Assembly (NCBI GenBank): GCA_021773635.1
Contig: JAJFJV010000023.1
Span: 1 to 64,000 of the forward strand
Reading direction: 5' to 3'
Length of the DNA stretch: 64,000 nucleotides
From: Gammaproteobacteria bacterium
GTDB lineage: Bacteria > Pseudomonadota > Gammaproteobacteria > HK1
Shown here: positions 38,193 to 48,899 of the stretch, one piece after another
How the letters are laid out: every line of letters begins with the position of its first letter
Numbering within the stretch: position 1 is the stretch's first letter
Notes under the pieces: generated by a model
The model's database searches: none
Told to the model about the DNA's origin: nothing
What the model saw: the letters and a program-made list of their open reading frames with translations, nothing else
Position numbers and translations under genes: made by a program

Positions 38193-38810
38193 TTATTCTT
38201 CACGTGCATAGACCACAATCTTGTTATTGAGTTGAGTGATGAGTGCGTCAAAGCCATCACGCTTGATGACCGCCGCATACTCTGCCCGCCGGAGAGACAG
38301 GTCGCTCACGCCCTCCGCCACCACGTTCACGATACGCCACTGACCCGCCACCTGATGCAGCACATAGTCCAGTTGTGTCGCCTTGCCGTCGGGCTTCACC
38401 AGTTCACAACGGACCAACATGCGCTGCCTTTTTAACGGCCGCTCCGCCGTAACCTTGAACTGCTCCCCGGCATAAGCATCAAAGCGATCCGCATAGGTCG
38501 CAAAGGTCAGGCGGCTGAAAACCGCCACCATCTTGGCGCGCTGGTTTTCGCTCCAGCCCTTCCAGTGGCGTCCGGACACCAGGCGGGTGATATAGGGCAG
38601 ATCAAAGCTCTGGCGCAAAATCGGCTCCAGACGGGCATAACGTCCCTGGTATCCCAGGGCATCGGCCTCACGCATAACTTCCAGCAAACGGCTGTCGAAG
38701 CGCTCCACCACAGCCCGTGCCGGCGACCCTGCCTGAGCCCATTGCAGCGGCAACAGCAATGCCACCAGAACGACCGCTACCCGTGCCGCGAACTGCTTTC
38801 CCTCAAGCAT
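38193..38810 (-). CDS. mlaC: MlaC/HpnM-type periplasmic lipid-binding protein
   Basis: About 205 residues with a signal peptide (VAVVLVALLLPLQWAQA). DLPYITRLVSGRHWKGWSE and WRIVNVVAEGVSDLSLRRAE define the Ttg2D/MlaC family. The ATG at 38810 has GGGGCGG upstream, unlike the ATG at 38825. It may carry phospholipid between MlaA and the inner-membrane Mla complex. The HpnM relatives of hopanoid clusters are close kin, and hpnA is about 9 kb away. Confidence 0.85.
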   Translation of the reverse strand: MLEGKQFAARVAVVLVALLLPLQWAQAGSPARAVVERFDSRLLEVMREADALGYQGRYARLEPILRQSFDLPYITRLVSGRHWKGWSENQRAKMVAVFSRLTFATYADRFDAYAGEQFKVTAERPLKRQRMLVRCELVKPDGKATQLDYVLHQVAGQWRIVNVVAEGVSDLSLRRAEYAAVIKRDGFDALITQLNNKIVVYAREE

Positions 38811-38825
38811 ATAATTCCGCCCCAT

Positions 38826-39134
38826 CGTGATGGGCGGCGACTATAACATAAGCACGCGATCCGGCTGCAAAGGCCTTGGGACGCATGCTCCACCGCACAC
38901 CTCATGGCAATTCCGACTCTTCCAGCACGCGGTCGTTCCCGAACAGGAATCCACCCCCGGGGCCTCTGTTCTCCCACTCGACTTTGTCTTCGTACATTTT
39001 CAGCACCGCCGATGAGTCCTCCTCCACATCACGGCCATAGTGCCCTGGCAATTTCGGAGCCATCGCACCCTCGGTGCTGGCTTCCCGGCGGGGAAGCCCT
39101 TAGACTTCTGCTTTAACGTTTAGCGGCCCACCTA
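38826..39134. other. Intergenic region between mlaC and dxs, no gene seen
   Basis: About 309 bases between divergent genes, which should carry promoters for both. I find no reading frame with a ribosome-binding site and no clear promoter boxes. A short inverted repeat (GGCTTCCCGGCGGGGAAGCC, 39080-39099) lies 36 bases before dxs. Confidence 0.5.
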
Positions 39135-41024
39135 ATGAGTGCAAAATCCTACCCACTTCTCGACCGGATCTCGACACCGGTCGAGCTGCGCGAACTCTCA
39201 AAAAAGCAACTGCCCGAGTTGGCCGAAGAACTCCGTGATTTTCTGGTCCAGTCGGTCTCCCGCTCCGGGGGGCATTTTGCCGCAGGCCTAGGTACCGTGG
39301 AACTCACCATCGCCCTCCACTATGTATTCAACACACCTGAGGATCGGCTGGTCTGGGACGTCGGCCACCAGAGCTATCCCCACAAGATCCTCACCGGGCG
39401 GCGCGATCAGATGTCCACCATCCGCCGCAAGGGTGGCCTTGCCCCTTTTCCAAAACGCAGTGAAAGTCCCTACGACCCCTTTGGCGTTGGCCATTCCGGG
39501 ACCTCCATCAGCGCTGCCTTGGGGATGGCAGCAGGCCTTGCCCACGCCGGCGACAGCAGTAAGGTGGTAGCAATTATCGGTGATGGAGCACTGACCTCGG
39601 GCATGGCCTTTGAGGCCCTGAACCACGCCGGTGATCTGAAAGCCGATCTGCTGGTGGTGCTAAATGACAACGATATGTCGATCTCGCCCAATGTCGGCGC
39701 GGTCTCGAATTACCTCGCCAGGGTACTCTCGGGCAGGCTCTACTCCACCATTCGCGAGGAAAGCAAAAAGGTACTGACCCATATGCCGCCGGTATGGGAA
39801 CTGGCACGGCGAGTAGAAACCGAGGCCCGCCATCTGATCGTTCCTGGCTCCCTGTTTGAGGAGTTTGGCTTCAACTATCTGGGTCCGGTTGATGGTCACG
39901 ACCTGCCGACCCTAGTCACCACATTGCATAATCTGCACGAGTTGAGCGGGCCCCGCCTGCTGCATGTGGTGACCCGCAAGGGCAAAGGCTACGCGCCGGC
40001 CGAGGCAGACCCAATCAAATACCATGGTATCGGCAAGCCTTTTGACCCGGTGACCGGCATCAAGCCCGCCAGCGGTAAAAAAACGCAGACTTACTCCGAC
40101 ATCTTCGGCGACTGGGCCTGCGATATGGCCCAACAGGATTCGCGCCTGGAGATGATTACCCCGGCTATGCGTGAGGGTTCGGGCCTGGTGCGTTATTCCG
40201 AGGAATATCCCGAGCGTTACCACGATGTCGCCATCGCCGAGCAACACGCCGTCACCTTTGCGGCCGGTCTCGCTTGTGAAGGCGTCAAACCGGTAGTGGC
40301 CATCTACTCAAGCTTTCTGCAACGCGGCTATGATCAGCTCATCCACGACGTTGCATTGCAAAATCTGCCGGTGCTGTTCGCCATCGACCGCGCCGGTTTG
40401 GTAGGCGAAGACGGCCCGACCCACGCCGGCAGCTTTGATCTCAGCTTCATGCGCTGCCTTCCCAATATGGTCATCATGGCCCCCGCCAATGAAAACGAAT
40501 GTCGCCAGATGCTCTACACCGGCTTCAGCCTGGAGCAACCGGCGGCGGTGCGCTACCCGCGTGGTAGCGGTACGGGGGAGGCGCCAGAGAAAAAGATGAC
40601 CGCCCTGCCCATCGGCAAGGCGGAGCGGGCGCGTGAAGGTCAACAGATTGCCATTCTGGCCTTTGGCTCCATGCTCTACCCCGCCCTGGAAGCCGCCGAA
40701 AAACTGAATGCCACGGTACTCAATATGCGCTTTATCAAGCCACTGGATGAGACATCCATTCTTGAGGCCGCGAGTACCCATGAGCTGCTGGTTACAGTGG
40801 AGGAAAATGCCGTGGCCGGTGGTGCTGGTAGCGGCGTCAACGAATGTCTCGCCGCCCATGGTGTGGCCATTTCACCGCTAAACCTTGGCCTCCCGGATCG
40901 CTATATCGAACACGCCTCACCAGAACAAATGCTGACCGAGGCCGGACTAACCGGCGACGGCATTCAGCAAGCTATCGAGGCACGCTGGCAAGCACACTTC
41001 AAACTTGGGAAAGCGGCCTCCTGA
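39135..41024 (+). CDS. dxs: 1-deoxy-D-xylulose-5-phosphate synthase
   Basis: 629 residues, the normal length. The ThDP motif [18 protein letters not shown] and [24 protein letters not shown] and [11 protein letters not shown] are all present. It makes DXP from pyruvate and glyceraldehyde-3-phosphate, the first step of the MEP isoprenoid pathway. It has the standard GDG, in contrast to the two divergent transketolases in this window. Confidence 0.96.
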   Translation: MSAKSYPLLDRISTPVELRELSKKQLPELAEELRDFLVQSVSRSGGHFAAGLGTVELTIALHYVFNTPEDRLVWDVGHQSYPHKILTGRRDQMSTIRRKGGLAPFPKRSESPYDPFGVGHSGTSISAALGMAAGLAHAGDSSKVVAIIGDGALTSGMAFEALNHAGDLKADLLVVLNDNDMSISPNVGAVSNYLARVLSGRLYSTIREESKKVLTHMPPVWELARRVETEARHLIVPGSLFEEFGFNYLGPVDGHDLPTLVTTLHNLHELSGPRLLHVVTRKGKGYAPAEADPIKYHGIGKPFDPVTGIKPASGKKTQTYSDIFGDWACDMAQQDSRLEMITPAMREGSGLVRYSEEYPERYHDVAIAEQHAVTFAAGLACEGVKPVVAIYSSFLQRGYDQLIHDVALQNLPVLFAIDRAGLVGEDGPTHAGSFDLSFMRCLPNMVIMAPANENECRQMLYTGFSLEQPAAVRYPRGSGTGEAPEKKMTALPIGKAERAREGQQIAILAFGSMLYPALEAAEKLNATVLNMRFIKPLDETSILEAASTHELLVTVEENAVAGGAGSGVNECLAAHGVAISPLNLGLPDRYIEHASPEQMLTEAGLTGDGIQQAIEARWQAHFKLGKAAS

Positions 41025-41168
41025 CACCCTGAACCTGCCGGTTCAGACCAGGCCGTCAGGGCATACGGCGAACGAGCCTTTGTCCCTTTTCTTACAGATA
41101 TTGCGGAGAAGGCAGCAAGCGAATAATCTTGCTCCGTGTTTCATCGGATCACGCATGTGGGAGCTCCA

Positions 41169-41780
41169 ATGACTGTCATCCGGCTAACCGGCCTCGTCAT
41201 CATTTCCATTCTGGCGGTACCATGCCTCGCCCGACCCGGCGTCATTTCCGCTGATACCGAACTTCGCAAACGACCCTACCGTAGCGCCCCCGTCGTTACC
41301 GAACTGGCAAAAGATACGCGAGTAGATGTCGTACGCCGCCAGGGCTACTGGTTGAAAGTCAAACTTGGCAGCGACGCCGATCCCAGTGGCTGGATCAAGC
41401 TGTTCAATTTGCGCTATGAAGATACTCCGGCACCCGCCGCTACCACCAACTCCAAGCGCCCGGCTTCCGGTGGATTTTTTGCCGGTCTGGCGCGTGGTGC
41501 CACCAGCTTGTTCGGAAGCTCCTCGCGCTCATCCAGTGACTCCCATGGCACCAGCACCATCGGTATACGCGGCCTTGGAGCCGAGGATCTGGAGACCGCC
41601 GGACCCAATCCGGCGGAATTACGCCGCCTCATGCGCTTCACCGTGGAAGAGGAGGAAGCCGCCGACTTTGCCAATGAAGCCAGTCTGGCTGCCGCAGACA
41701 TGGATTATCTTGACCCATCGAAGGCCGCGGCTTCCCAAAGTGATACCGCTGCCGGCTCAGACGAGGAGGAGTTCCAGTGA
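41169..41780 (+). CDS. Secreted SH3-domain protein
   Basis: About 203 residues. A signal peptide (LTGLVIISILAVPCLA) is followed by a bacterial SH3-like domain (ELRKRPYRSAPVVTELAKDT ... WLKV ... GWIKLFNLRY). A Ser/Gly-rich linker and an acidic tail follow. GGGAG precedes the ATG at 41169. It overlaps the following M48 protease gene by four bases, so the two proteins probably act together in the periplasm. Confidence 0.78.
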   Translation: MTVIRLTGLVIISILAVPCLARPGVISADTELRKRPYRSAPVVTELAKDTRVDVVRRQGYWLKVKLGSDADPSGWIKLFNLRYEDTPAPAATTNSKRPASGGFFAGLARGATSLFGSSSRSSSDSHGTSTIGIRGLGAEDLETAGPNPAELRRLMRFTVEEEEAADFANEASLAAADMDYLDPSKAAASQSDTAAGSDEEEFQ

Positions 41781-42631
41781 AACGCCATCTCCATACTGCT
41801 GCCCTGCTGTTAGCCGCCGCACTGCCACTGGGGCAAGCCGCAGCCTTCGAACTCAATCTGAATAAACTCGGGGCGGCCCTGGGCAATATTAAAGATGCTA
41901 CTGGTGAAGTAGATGAGGAACGAGAACAAAAAATTGGTGAAAGGCTGTCCTCCAAGCTACTGGGCGCCGCGGCTCTGGTGGAAATCCGTGAAGTGCAGCT
42001 GTATGTGAACCGGGTGGGTCGATGGCTCGCATCACAAACGGAACGTGCGGATTTGGAGTGGCATTTTGGTGTGCTTGATGCCGACACTATCAATGCCTTC
42101 GCCACTCCCGGGGGATACGTTTTTATTACCCGCGGCCTGCTGCTGACCATGGACAGCGAAGCAGAGCTGGCCGGTGTGCTGGCCCATGAGATTAGCCACG
42201 TGCTCCGGCGCCATCACCTGGAAGCTATTAAAACCCGGGCTCAGCGAGAACTTACCCTCAACGTCATGTCGGCGCTATCGGATGATGACAATGGCGGGCT
42301 GATGGATAGCATGATCGACATGGGCATGGACCTTTATTCCAAGGGCCTTGATCGTGACGACGAATACGAGGCGGACCGCATGGGCGTGGTGATTGCGACA
42401 CGCGCAGGTTACGAACCTTATGGGCTGCCGGTATCTTTACTGGCGCTGGCCGAGGTCAATACCGAAGACGACAGCATTGCGCTCATGTCCAGCACCCATC
42501 CGCCGGTCAGCGATCGTCTGGCTAGACTCGATCAATTGATGGAAGGGAAATTTGAAGCCTATCGGGATCGGCCACTGGCCAGCGAGCGTTTCCGCGCGAT
42601 GCGGCAGCAGTTGGAGAAACCGGCGCGCTAA
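41777..42631 (+). CDS. Periplasmic M48-family metalloprotease
   Basis: 284 residues with a signal peptide (AALLLAAALPLGQAAA). The zinc site HEISH in GVLAHEISHVLRRHH and the third ligand Glu in DDEYEADRMG are present, plus the FATPGGYVFITRGLL strand. It resembles LoiP/BepA-type envelope quality-control proteases without the TPR domain. Confidence 0.88.
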   Translation: MKRHLHTAALLLAAALPLGQAAAFELNLNKLGAALGNIKDATGEVDEEREQKIGERLSSKLLGAAALVEIREVQLYVNRVGRWLASQTERADLEWHFGVLDADTINAFATPGGYVFITRGLLLTMDSEAELAGVLAHEISHVLRRHHLEAIKTRAQRELTLNVMSALSDDDNGGLMDSMIDMGMDLYSKGLDRDDEYEADRMGVVIATRAGYEPYGLPVSLLALAEVNTEDDSIALMSSTHPPVSDRLARLDQLMEGKFEAYRDRPLASERFRAMRQQLEKPAR

Positions 42632-42745
42632 TCTGGCACAGTCACAGTTCGGTATTTGACTTAATGGGAAAGTCGGGCACTGGCCCAACAACCTGCCATC
42701 CGGACGGAAGTTGCCCCTCCTTGCCCGTACCCTCGTTACCCACGG

Positions 42746-45700
42746 CTATCCCCCCGGAACTCCGGTCGCAGCGCCATCGGGAACTGCCTCACCGAAAATA
42801 CCGAAATCATTCAGGATGCAGTAGATCACCGGCACCAGAAACAGGGCTATCAGCGTCGCCGCCATCAACCCGAAGGCAAGACTTGCGGCCAGGGGAATCA
42901 GTATCTGGGCCTGTAGACTCTTCTCGACCAGCAATGGGCTCAACCCGGCGATAGTAGTAATCGAAGTCAGCAAGATAGGTCGAAAACGGGCGCACCCGGC
43001 CTGTTTGGCCGCAACCGGTATCGCAACACCACGGGCACTGGCCTCACGGATAAAAACCACCAGCAGGATTGAGTCATTTACGACGACTCCAAACAGGGAA
43101 GCCATGCCAACCATGCTGGGCATGGTGAGGTCCAAGCCGAGCAGCATATGCCCAAAAACCACGCCGATCAGGGCGGTGGGAATGACCGCCATGACGGTTA
43201 ATGGCAACAGATAGCCCCGAAACTGCAGCGCCAGCAGCATGTAAACCCCAATGAGTCCAAGCAGCACATTAGCTACGATGGATTGGCCGGTCTCAGCGGA
43301 CTCCTTGCTCGCACCCTGAATATCTATCTCGAGACCCGCATATTTTTTCTCCAGCAAGGGGAAAATTTCCCGGGTGGCCAGAGTGAGTAACTCCTGCGCA
43401 TTGGCAATCTCTCCCTGCACATCGCCCTGGACGGTAACCGCCCGCCGGCCATTTACTCGATTGATGCGCGCCCAGCCTCGCACCTCTTCAAGTTCAGCCA
43501 CCATTGCCAACGGGACGAGCGCCCCGCCCGGGCCAATGATAGTCAGGTTATCCAGAGCATCGGGCGTGGCGCGATCACTGGCGCTCAGCCGTACATCAAC
43601 TTCATAGGTTTCGGGGCCGAGTGGAAACTCATCGATTTTTATTCCCTGAAAGGCACTTCGCAGCTGCTCTGCCAGGTTGTTGGCATCCAGCCCGAGGACA
43701 CCGGCACCCTCTTTCAGATGAAAACGATATTCACGTTTACCCGGGCGTAAATCATCATTCAGATCGATAACACCCGCATGCGCGCCAAGCCATGCCTGAA
43801 GCTCTCCGGAGGCTGCCTTGAGTTGTCCAAGATCATCCCCCAGGAGGCGTAAATCAATGGCACGACCACCCGGACCCACGGCGGACTCAGTGAATTTGAT
43901 CGCAATCACATCGGCCAGAGTACCCACCTCCTCCCGCCATGCGTTACGAAACTCTTCGAGAGAGGCATCACGAACTTCCACACTCAGCAGGTCGGCGACC
44001 ACACGCGCCACGTGCGGGCCACGTTCAAATGCATCGGGATTCTGGCCAAAAATAACCGTGATGTTGCGTACCAGATCCTGACCATCAGGCTGGCGTGGTT
44101 TGAAGCGCAGATTGACCCGTTTTACTGCCTGCTCGATTTTCTGCACCACCGCTTCGGTACGCGCCAGTGGAGTCCCCTGGGGCAGGAGCACACGCGCCTC
44201 GACTATATCGCCGTCAATGTCCGGAAATCCGACAAACTTGAGCTTGCCACCCACCGGCATGGCAACCGCGATAAGCAGCAACATCAATACGATGCCCAGC
44301 GTGAGATAGCGGCTATCTATCGCCCGGCTCAGTACGACTGAAAAATATTTGTCCCGCAGGGAGGCAAAACCCACTTCAAACGCCACACGAAAACGGGAAG
44401 GCGAACGCTTTTCCATATGGGACAGAGAATGTGCCAGATGACTCGGCAACACTAAAAACGCCTCTAACACGCTTACCGTGAGCACAACAATTAGTACGAT
44501 GGGAACAACCCGCAGGATCTCGCCAATTTCACCGCTGATGAAAGCCAGCGAACCGAATATAAGTATGGTGGTAACAAATGATGATGCGATACCGGGAAGG
44601 ACCTGCTGCACCCCGTTAATGGCGGCCTGTACAGGCGAGTCACCCCGGGCCATGCGGGCGGCGATGTTCTCCGCAATAACAATGGCATCGTCCATCAACA
44701 GGCCTATGCCGATCAGAAGACCAACCATGGATATCATGTTGATGGTTACGCCCATGACGGGGAGCAGGAAGAAGGCGCCAAGGAACGAAACCGGAAGCCC
44801 CATGGTGACCCAGAAGCTGTAACGAATGCTGAAAAATAGCCATAGCACCAGGAAGACCAGCAGCAGGCCCTGCCCGCCGTTTCGTACGAGCATATTCAGG
44901 CGTTCCTGCACCACCGAGGAATGATCCTGGGTCAGACCAAGTTTGATCCCTTTGGGTGTGCGCTCGGCTTCTGCTGCAACAAAGGCCTTGACCGCGGCAA
45001 AGGTGGCCAGAAGATCCTGTGCCCGTGTCTTGGAAACATCGAGAATGGCCGCGCGTTGCCCGTTGAACAGTACCTTGTCCTCGTCACGGTCAAAACGATC
45101 CCTGATGGTGGCAATTTCACCTAGTCGAATGGACGCGCCCGTGCTGCCGGAAATGACGACCAGATTTTGAAAGTCTTCAATGCTCTTGTGCTGGTCATCG
45201 AAACGCAGCAACACATCCTCTCGCCCGCCTTCCAGACGCCCCGCGGGACTACCTACACTCTGGCGTTGAATGCTGGTGGCGATATCCATCATGGACAAGC
45301 CGTATTGGCGTAACCGTTCCGCCGGCACCTCGATGCGAAGCTGGTGGTTGGAGAAGCCGCCAATGTCCACACTGCTTACCTTATCCAGCGCCCTTAGCCG
45401 CGCCTTCACATCCTCTGCATAGGCCTTGAGGGCAACGGCATCCCGCGGACCCGTAATGGCGATAGAAACCACCGCATCAGTTCGTCCGAGTTCCTCTATA
45501 ACCGGAACCTCAATCTGCTCCGGAAAGTCATCAATGGCATTCACTTCGGAATTAATGTCGTCGAGAAAGCGCACCATATCGGCTCCCTCACGCATCACAG
45601 CGGTGGCAATACCCTGCCCTTCACTCGCCTCGCAGCGCACTTCGTCGAGGTCGGTAATTTCTTCAAGGGCATCTTCCAGGCGGCGGCAAATGGCGTCCTC

Positions 45701-45871
45701 CACCTCGTCAGCGGTTGCACCCTTGTAGATAACCCGAACCTCAACCTTGTCGTTTTCAACCCTGGGGAGCGTTTCCCGCTGCAGCTTGGGCAAGGCCGTC
45801 ACACCCAGCAATATCAGGGCGGCCATTAACAGATTGGAGGCCGTGGGATGCCGGGTGAACCACCTAATCAT
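42746..45871 (-). CDS. RND efflux transporter (HAE/CusA-like)
   Basis: 1041 residues with the twelve-segment RND plan: a short first helix, a large periplasmic loop starting LPRVENDKVEVRVIYKGATA, and the membrane segment with GLLIGIGLLMDDAIVIAENI, where the two adjacent Asp residues relay protons. Substrate class is uncertain; sequences of this type occur in drug and lipid-like exporters. Its ATG overlaps the stop of the adaptor gene. Confidence 0.9.
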   Translation of the reverse strand: MIRWFTRHPTASNLLMAALILLGVTALPKLQRETLPRVENDKVEVRVIYKGATADEVEDAICRRLEDALEEITDLDEVRCEASEGQGIATAVMREGADMVRFLDDINSEVNAIDDFPEQIEVPVIEELGRTDAVVSIAITGPRDAVALKAYAEDVKARLRALDKVSSVDIGGFSNHQLRIEVPAERLRQYGLSMMDIATSIQRQSVGSPAGRLEGGREDVLLRFDDQHKSIEDFQNLVVISGSTGASIRLGEIATIRDRFDRDEDKVLFNGQRAAILDVSKTRAQDLLATFAAVKAFVAAEAERTPKGIKLGLTQDHSSVVQERLNMLVRNGGQGLLLVFLVLWLFFSIRYSFWVTMGLPVSFLGAFFLLPVMGVTINMISMVGLLIGIGLLMDDAIVIAENIAARMARGDSPVQAAINGVQQVLPGIASSFVTTILIFGSLAFISGEIGEILRVVPIVLIVVLTVSVLEAFLVLPSHLAHSLSHMEKRSPSRFRVAFEVGFASLRDKYFSVVLSRAIDSRYLTLGIVLMLLLIAVAMPVGGKLKFVGFPDIDGDIVEARVLLPQGTPLARTEAVVQKIEQAVKRVNLRFKPRQPDGQDLVRNITVIFGQNPDAFERGPHVARVVADLLSVEVRDASLEEFRNAWREEVGTLADVIAIKFTESAVGPGGRAIDLRLLGDDLGQLKAASGELQAWLGAHAGVIDLNDDLRPGKREYRFHLKEGAGVLGLDANNLAEQLRSAFQGIKIDEFPLGPETYEVDVRLSASDRATPDALDNLTIIGPGGALVPLAMVAELEEVRGWARINRVNGRRAVTVQGDVQGEIANAQELLTLATREIFPLLEKKYAGLEIDIQGASKESAETGQSIVANVLLGLIGVYMLLALQFRGYLLPLTVMAVIPTALIGVVFGHMLLGLDLTMPSMVGMASLFGVVVNDSILLVVFIREASARGVAIPVAAKQAGCARFRPILLTSITTIAGLSPLLVEKSLQAQILIPLAASLAFGLMAATLIALFLVPVIYCILNDFGIFGEAVPDGAATGVPGG

Positions 45872-47190
45872 TGCGCAGCCTCTGGCACACCGCTCAGCAC
45901 CTGTTGCAGGCTCGCATCGACCTCGGGCTGAAGTAACATGCCCTCTATCGCGGGAACCAGATCAGATACAGCCACCCTCTGGCCAGCCGCGATACCGTTT
46001 TCTACGACACTGATCAGGCCCTGACTGAAGAGCACCCGAACGGCCTGTATACGCAGTCGGTTTTCCCCATCAACCAGATAAGCCTTGCCGCCACGTACGG
46101 CGGTGCGTGGTATCACGAGTCGCCTGGGCTGGGTATGGCCACGCAAGACCACCTCGACAAACATTCCCTTGGACAGCGGTGGACGATAGCCCGGCCTGAC
46201 TTTTTCCAGCGGCCTGTCGACCGCGACAACAACGCCCAGGGTTCGGGTTTTGGGGTCGACGTTATCGCTGAAGCGTACAAACTCCGCCTCCCATTCGGCG
46301 ATGTGATTACCAAGATCCATACGTATAAGTGGCCGGAAGCCAGTCAGTTCAGAAAGCGCCTCACTAAAGCGCCGGATATCGAGTCCCGCGTCAGCACGAC
46401 CGATAAATAAATTCCGCAATGACGACATCGCAACCTGCGCAATCACCTCCACACGCTCGATGGCATCTCCCTCGAACAAATCCTGTCCCTTGCTCACATA
46501 CTGATCTGCCTCGATAGCGAGACCGGCGACACGCATATTGAAGGGTGCGGTAACGGTAGCGTGGGAAATATCCCGTTCCGCCTGGGCTATCTGCACCTCC
46601 AGCAGCTTTCTCTGGGTGGGAATCAGGTCCAGGACATTGCCCATGTTCTGTGCTGCTGTACGGGTGCCCAGCACCGTTCGCTCGGAGCGGTCCACTTCGC
46701 TCTGGGAGGTGGTGCCTTTTTTCATCAATTTCTGGATGCGCTGGTACTCGCGCTGGGCAAGAGCGAGGTTACGCTGCTCAATGCTCAATAAAGCCCGGGT
46801 ATTCTTTTCCTCGACCTCAAGCTCAACCAGTTGGGCCCGGGCCTTTAGCAGATTGAGTTCATAGTCCACCGGATCGATGCGAAACAGCAGTGAGCCTGCC
46901 GGAATAATTTCTCCATTCCGCAGGTGAGGGTGCATCTCGATAATACGTCCGGAAACCTGCGCCACGGCCTTCCATACCTGCGCGGGTTGCACGGTTCCGT
47001 AGCCCTTGGCCCGGGGAACCAGATCGATCTCGGCAGCAGCGATGACGCGTACCGCCCGGGTCGGCTCAGTCCGGTCGACTTTGACTGGCGGTTGCTTCCC
47101 TGCCGCCATAAAAACCAGGACAACTATACCGACGGCAAGGGGGGGCAGAATCCAGAACATCGGTGGCCTGGAACGGGATTTGGAATTCAT
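45868..47190 (-). CDS. RND periplasmic adaptor (membrane fusion protein)
   Basis: About 440 residues from the ATG at 47190, which has GAGGG upstream; an ATG eight codons earlier lacks one. A membrane anchor (FWILPPLAVGIVVLVFMAAG) is followed by the lipoyl-like halves around ISHATVTAPFNMRVAG and a coiled hairpin. It partners the RND pump in the next gene. No TolC-type gene is adjacent. Confidence 0.88.
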   Translation of the reverse strand: MNSKSRSRPPMFWILPPLAVGIVVLVFMAAGKQPPVKVDRTEPTRAVRVIAAAEIDLVPRAKGYGTVQPAQVWKAVAQVSGRIIEMHPHLRNGEIIPAGSLLFRIDPVDYELNLLKARAQLVELEVEEKNTRALLSIEQRNLALAQREYQRIQKLMKKGTTSQSEVDRSERTVLGTRTAAQNMGNVLDLIPTQRKLLEVQIAQAERDISHATVTAPFNMRVAGLAIEADQYVSKGQDLFEGDAIERVEVIAQVAMSSLRNLFIGRADAGLDIRRFSEALSELTGFRPLIRMDLGNHIAEWEAEFVRFSDNVDPKTRTLGVVVAVDRPLEKVRPGYRPPLSKGMFVEVVLRGHTQPRRLVIPRTAVRGGKAYLVDGENRLRIQAVRVLFSQGLISVVENGIAAGQRVAVSDLVPAIEGMLLQPEVDASLQQVLSGVPEAAQ

Positions 47191-47289
47191 GGGGAGTTCA
47201 CCCTCTGTGTGCATGGATTGTCAGTACCGTGGATGCCCCGACCGGCGGGCAACTCGCGTCAAGCATTCGCCAGGATTCCCAAGTATGGT

Positions 47290-48285
47290 CTACGAACAAT
47301 AGCCATTCACCCGAAACCACTCGACCGCATCCCGCAAGGCTTCCTTTGCTGGCCTGAAGCTGTAACCCAGTTCCTGCTCGGCCCGGTGGGAGGAAAAATA
47401 CATCCGTTTACGTGACATCCTCAGGCCATCAACGGTCAGACGGGGTTCCCGGGTATGGCTACTCACCCTCGCCCAGGCCTGGGCAAGGAGCGCGAGGGGA
47501 TAGAGCGGGGCACGGGGCAGACGAATGCGAGGCGCCCGGGTACCGGTAATTTCCGCGATACAGGCCAGAATCTCCCGCAGCAACAGGTTTTCACCACCGA
47601 GAACATAGCGCCGCCCCACTTCACCGCGCTCAAAGGCCAATAGATGGCCGCGGGCAACATCGTCCACATGGACGATGCACAGGCCGGTATCCACATAGGC
47701 CGGCATATTGCCATTGGCAGCATCCAGCACCATGCGCCCGCTGGGCGTGGGTCTGATATCTCGCGGCCCTACCAGGGTCGCCGGGTTGACTATCGTAATC
47801 GGCAAACCCTTCTCCTCCACCAAGCGAAGGACGCCCTCTTCAGCGAGGAATTTGGAGCACCTGTAGTGGCCGATCATATTGTCGAAGGTGACCTCGGTGT
47901 CCTCATCCGCGGGGATACCATCGGCATGGAGGCCGAGGGCGACAACGCTGCTCGTGTAGACGATACGCCCAACACCCGCATCTACCGCCGCCAACATCAG
48001 GTTGCGGGAGCCATCGACATTGGTCTCGTAGAGCGCCCGGGGATGCCGCACCCACAGCCGATAGTCCGCCGCCACGTGAAAAAGCCCGTCACACCCTTTA
48101 ACCGCGGCAGCCAAAGATGAGGGATCCCGCAGATCCCCCTCCACCAGTTCCGCATCCAGGCCCGCGAGATTACGACGATCGCTGGTGCGGCGGACCAGCA
48201 GTCGCAAAGAATGGCCTGCGGCAAGCACCTGGCGCGCCACCGCGGAACCCAAAAAACCGGTCGCACCGGTCACCAGAATCGTCAT
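47290..48285 (-). CDS. hpnA: Hopanoid-associated sugar epimerase-type protein (HpnA)
   Basis: 331 residues of the extended short-chain dehydrogenase family. VTGATGFLGSAVARQVL is the NAD motif, and HVAADYRLW, IGHYRCSKFLAEE (YxxxK variant), VGPRDIRPTPSGRMV and YVDTGLCIVHVDD match HpnA closely. HpnA is linked to hopanoid side-chain modification. No squalene-hopene cyclase gene is in the window. Confidence 0.82.
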   Translation of the reverse strand: MTILVTGATGFLGSAVARQVLAAGHSLRLLVRRTSDRRNLAGLDAELVEGDLRDPSSLAAAVKGCDGLFHVAADYRLWVRHPRALYETNVDGSRNLMLAAVDAGVGRIVYTSSVVALGLHADGIPADEDTEVTFDNMIGHYRCSKFLAEEGVLRLVEEKGLPITIVNPATLVGPRDIRPTPSGRMVLDAANGNMPAYVDTGLCIVHVDDVARGHLLAFERGEVGRRYVLGGENLLLREILACIAEITGTRAPRIRLPRAPLYPLALLAQAWARVSSHTREPRLTVDGLRMSRKRMYFSSHRAEQELGYSFRPAKEALRDAVEWFRVNGYCS

Positions 48286-48464
48286 GCGACCTCTCCCCCC
48301 TTATTAGGGACAAGCAGCGCGGGCACCAGCGACAAGGTGCGGGCAAAATACCGCGAGCATGCCGGCCATCAAAATGCCGCTCCAACATCCGCGCGACCTC
48401 AATGACAATATCCTCACCACGGCCCTTACCTCAAGTGATTTGTTAAGTTTAGATACAAATCCTT

Positions 48465-48494
48465 TTAATACAGCATATTGCGATATATTCTCAA
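48465..48494 (-). promoter_or_regulatory. Possible promoter upstream of hpnA
   Basis: On the minus strand TTGAGA is followed after 18 bases by TATTAA in a noticeably AT-rich patch, about 180 bases before hpnA. The surrounding gap 48286-48572 holds no gene that I can support. Confidence 0.3.
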
Positions 48495-48572
48495 GAAATG
48501 ATCGGAAGCTTTTTCAGCAATCTGCCAAGGACAATCCGGTGCGACGAATGCCAGCGAAAGTGTCAGGCCTGC

Positions 48573-48899
48573 TCATGACAAATCGTGCAGCGTGTGGTCG
48601 GGCAGCTCCAGGATGATTTTTTCAATCTTGCGTCCCAGCAGCCGGATATCGCCACGGCGACGGATATCACCGTCATCGGCCAAAAATTCGAATTTGTAGC
48701 TGCGCTGGAGGCGCACCCGGCCGCCATCATCCCGGCGCAGGCGCAACCGCCTCAGGGCTACCGTCTGATCCAACAGTAGCAGCTCGTTACGCTGGCAAGC
48801 TTTACGAACCATCGTGACCGCCCTTTCCCTGACTGACATGCTGTCGAACCAGTATGCGACCAGTGCCACCAAAGCCATAATCAACAAAAGCTCATCCAC
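48573..48899 (-). CDS. DUF3301-family small membrane protein
   Basis: About 108 residues from a GTG at 48899 with AGGAG nine bases upstream. It has one N-terminal membrane helix (ELLLIMALVALVAYWF) and a basic cytoplasmic part with DQTVALRRLRLRRDDGGRV and YKFEF, as in DUF3301 proteins. Function unknown. Confidence 0.75.
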   Translation of the reverse strand: MDELLLIMALVALVAYWFDSMSVRERAVTMVRKACQRNELLLLDQTVALRRLRLRRDDGGRVRLQRSYKFEFLADDGDIRRRGDIRLLGRKIEKIILELPDHTLHDLS

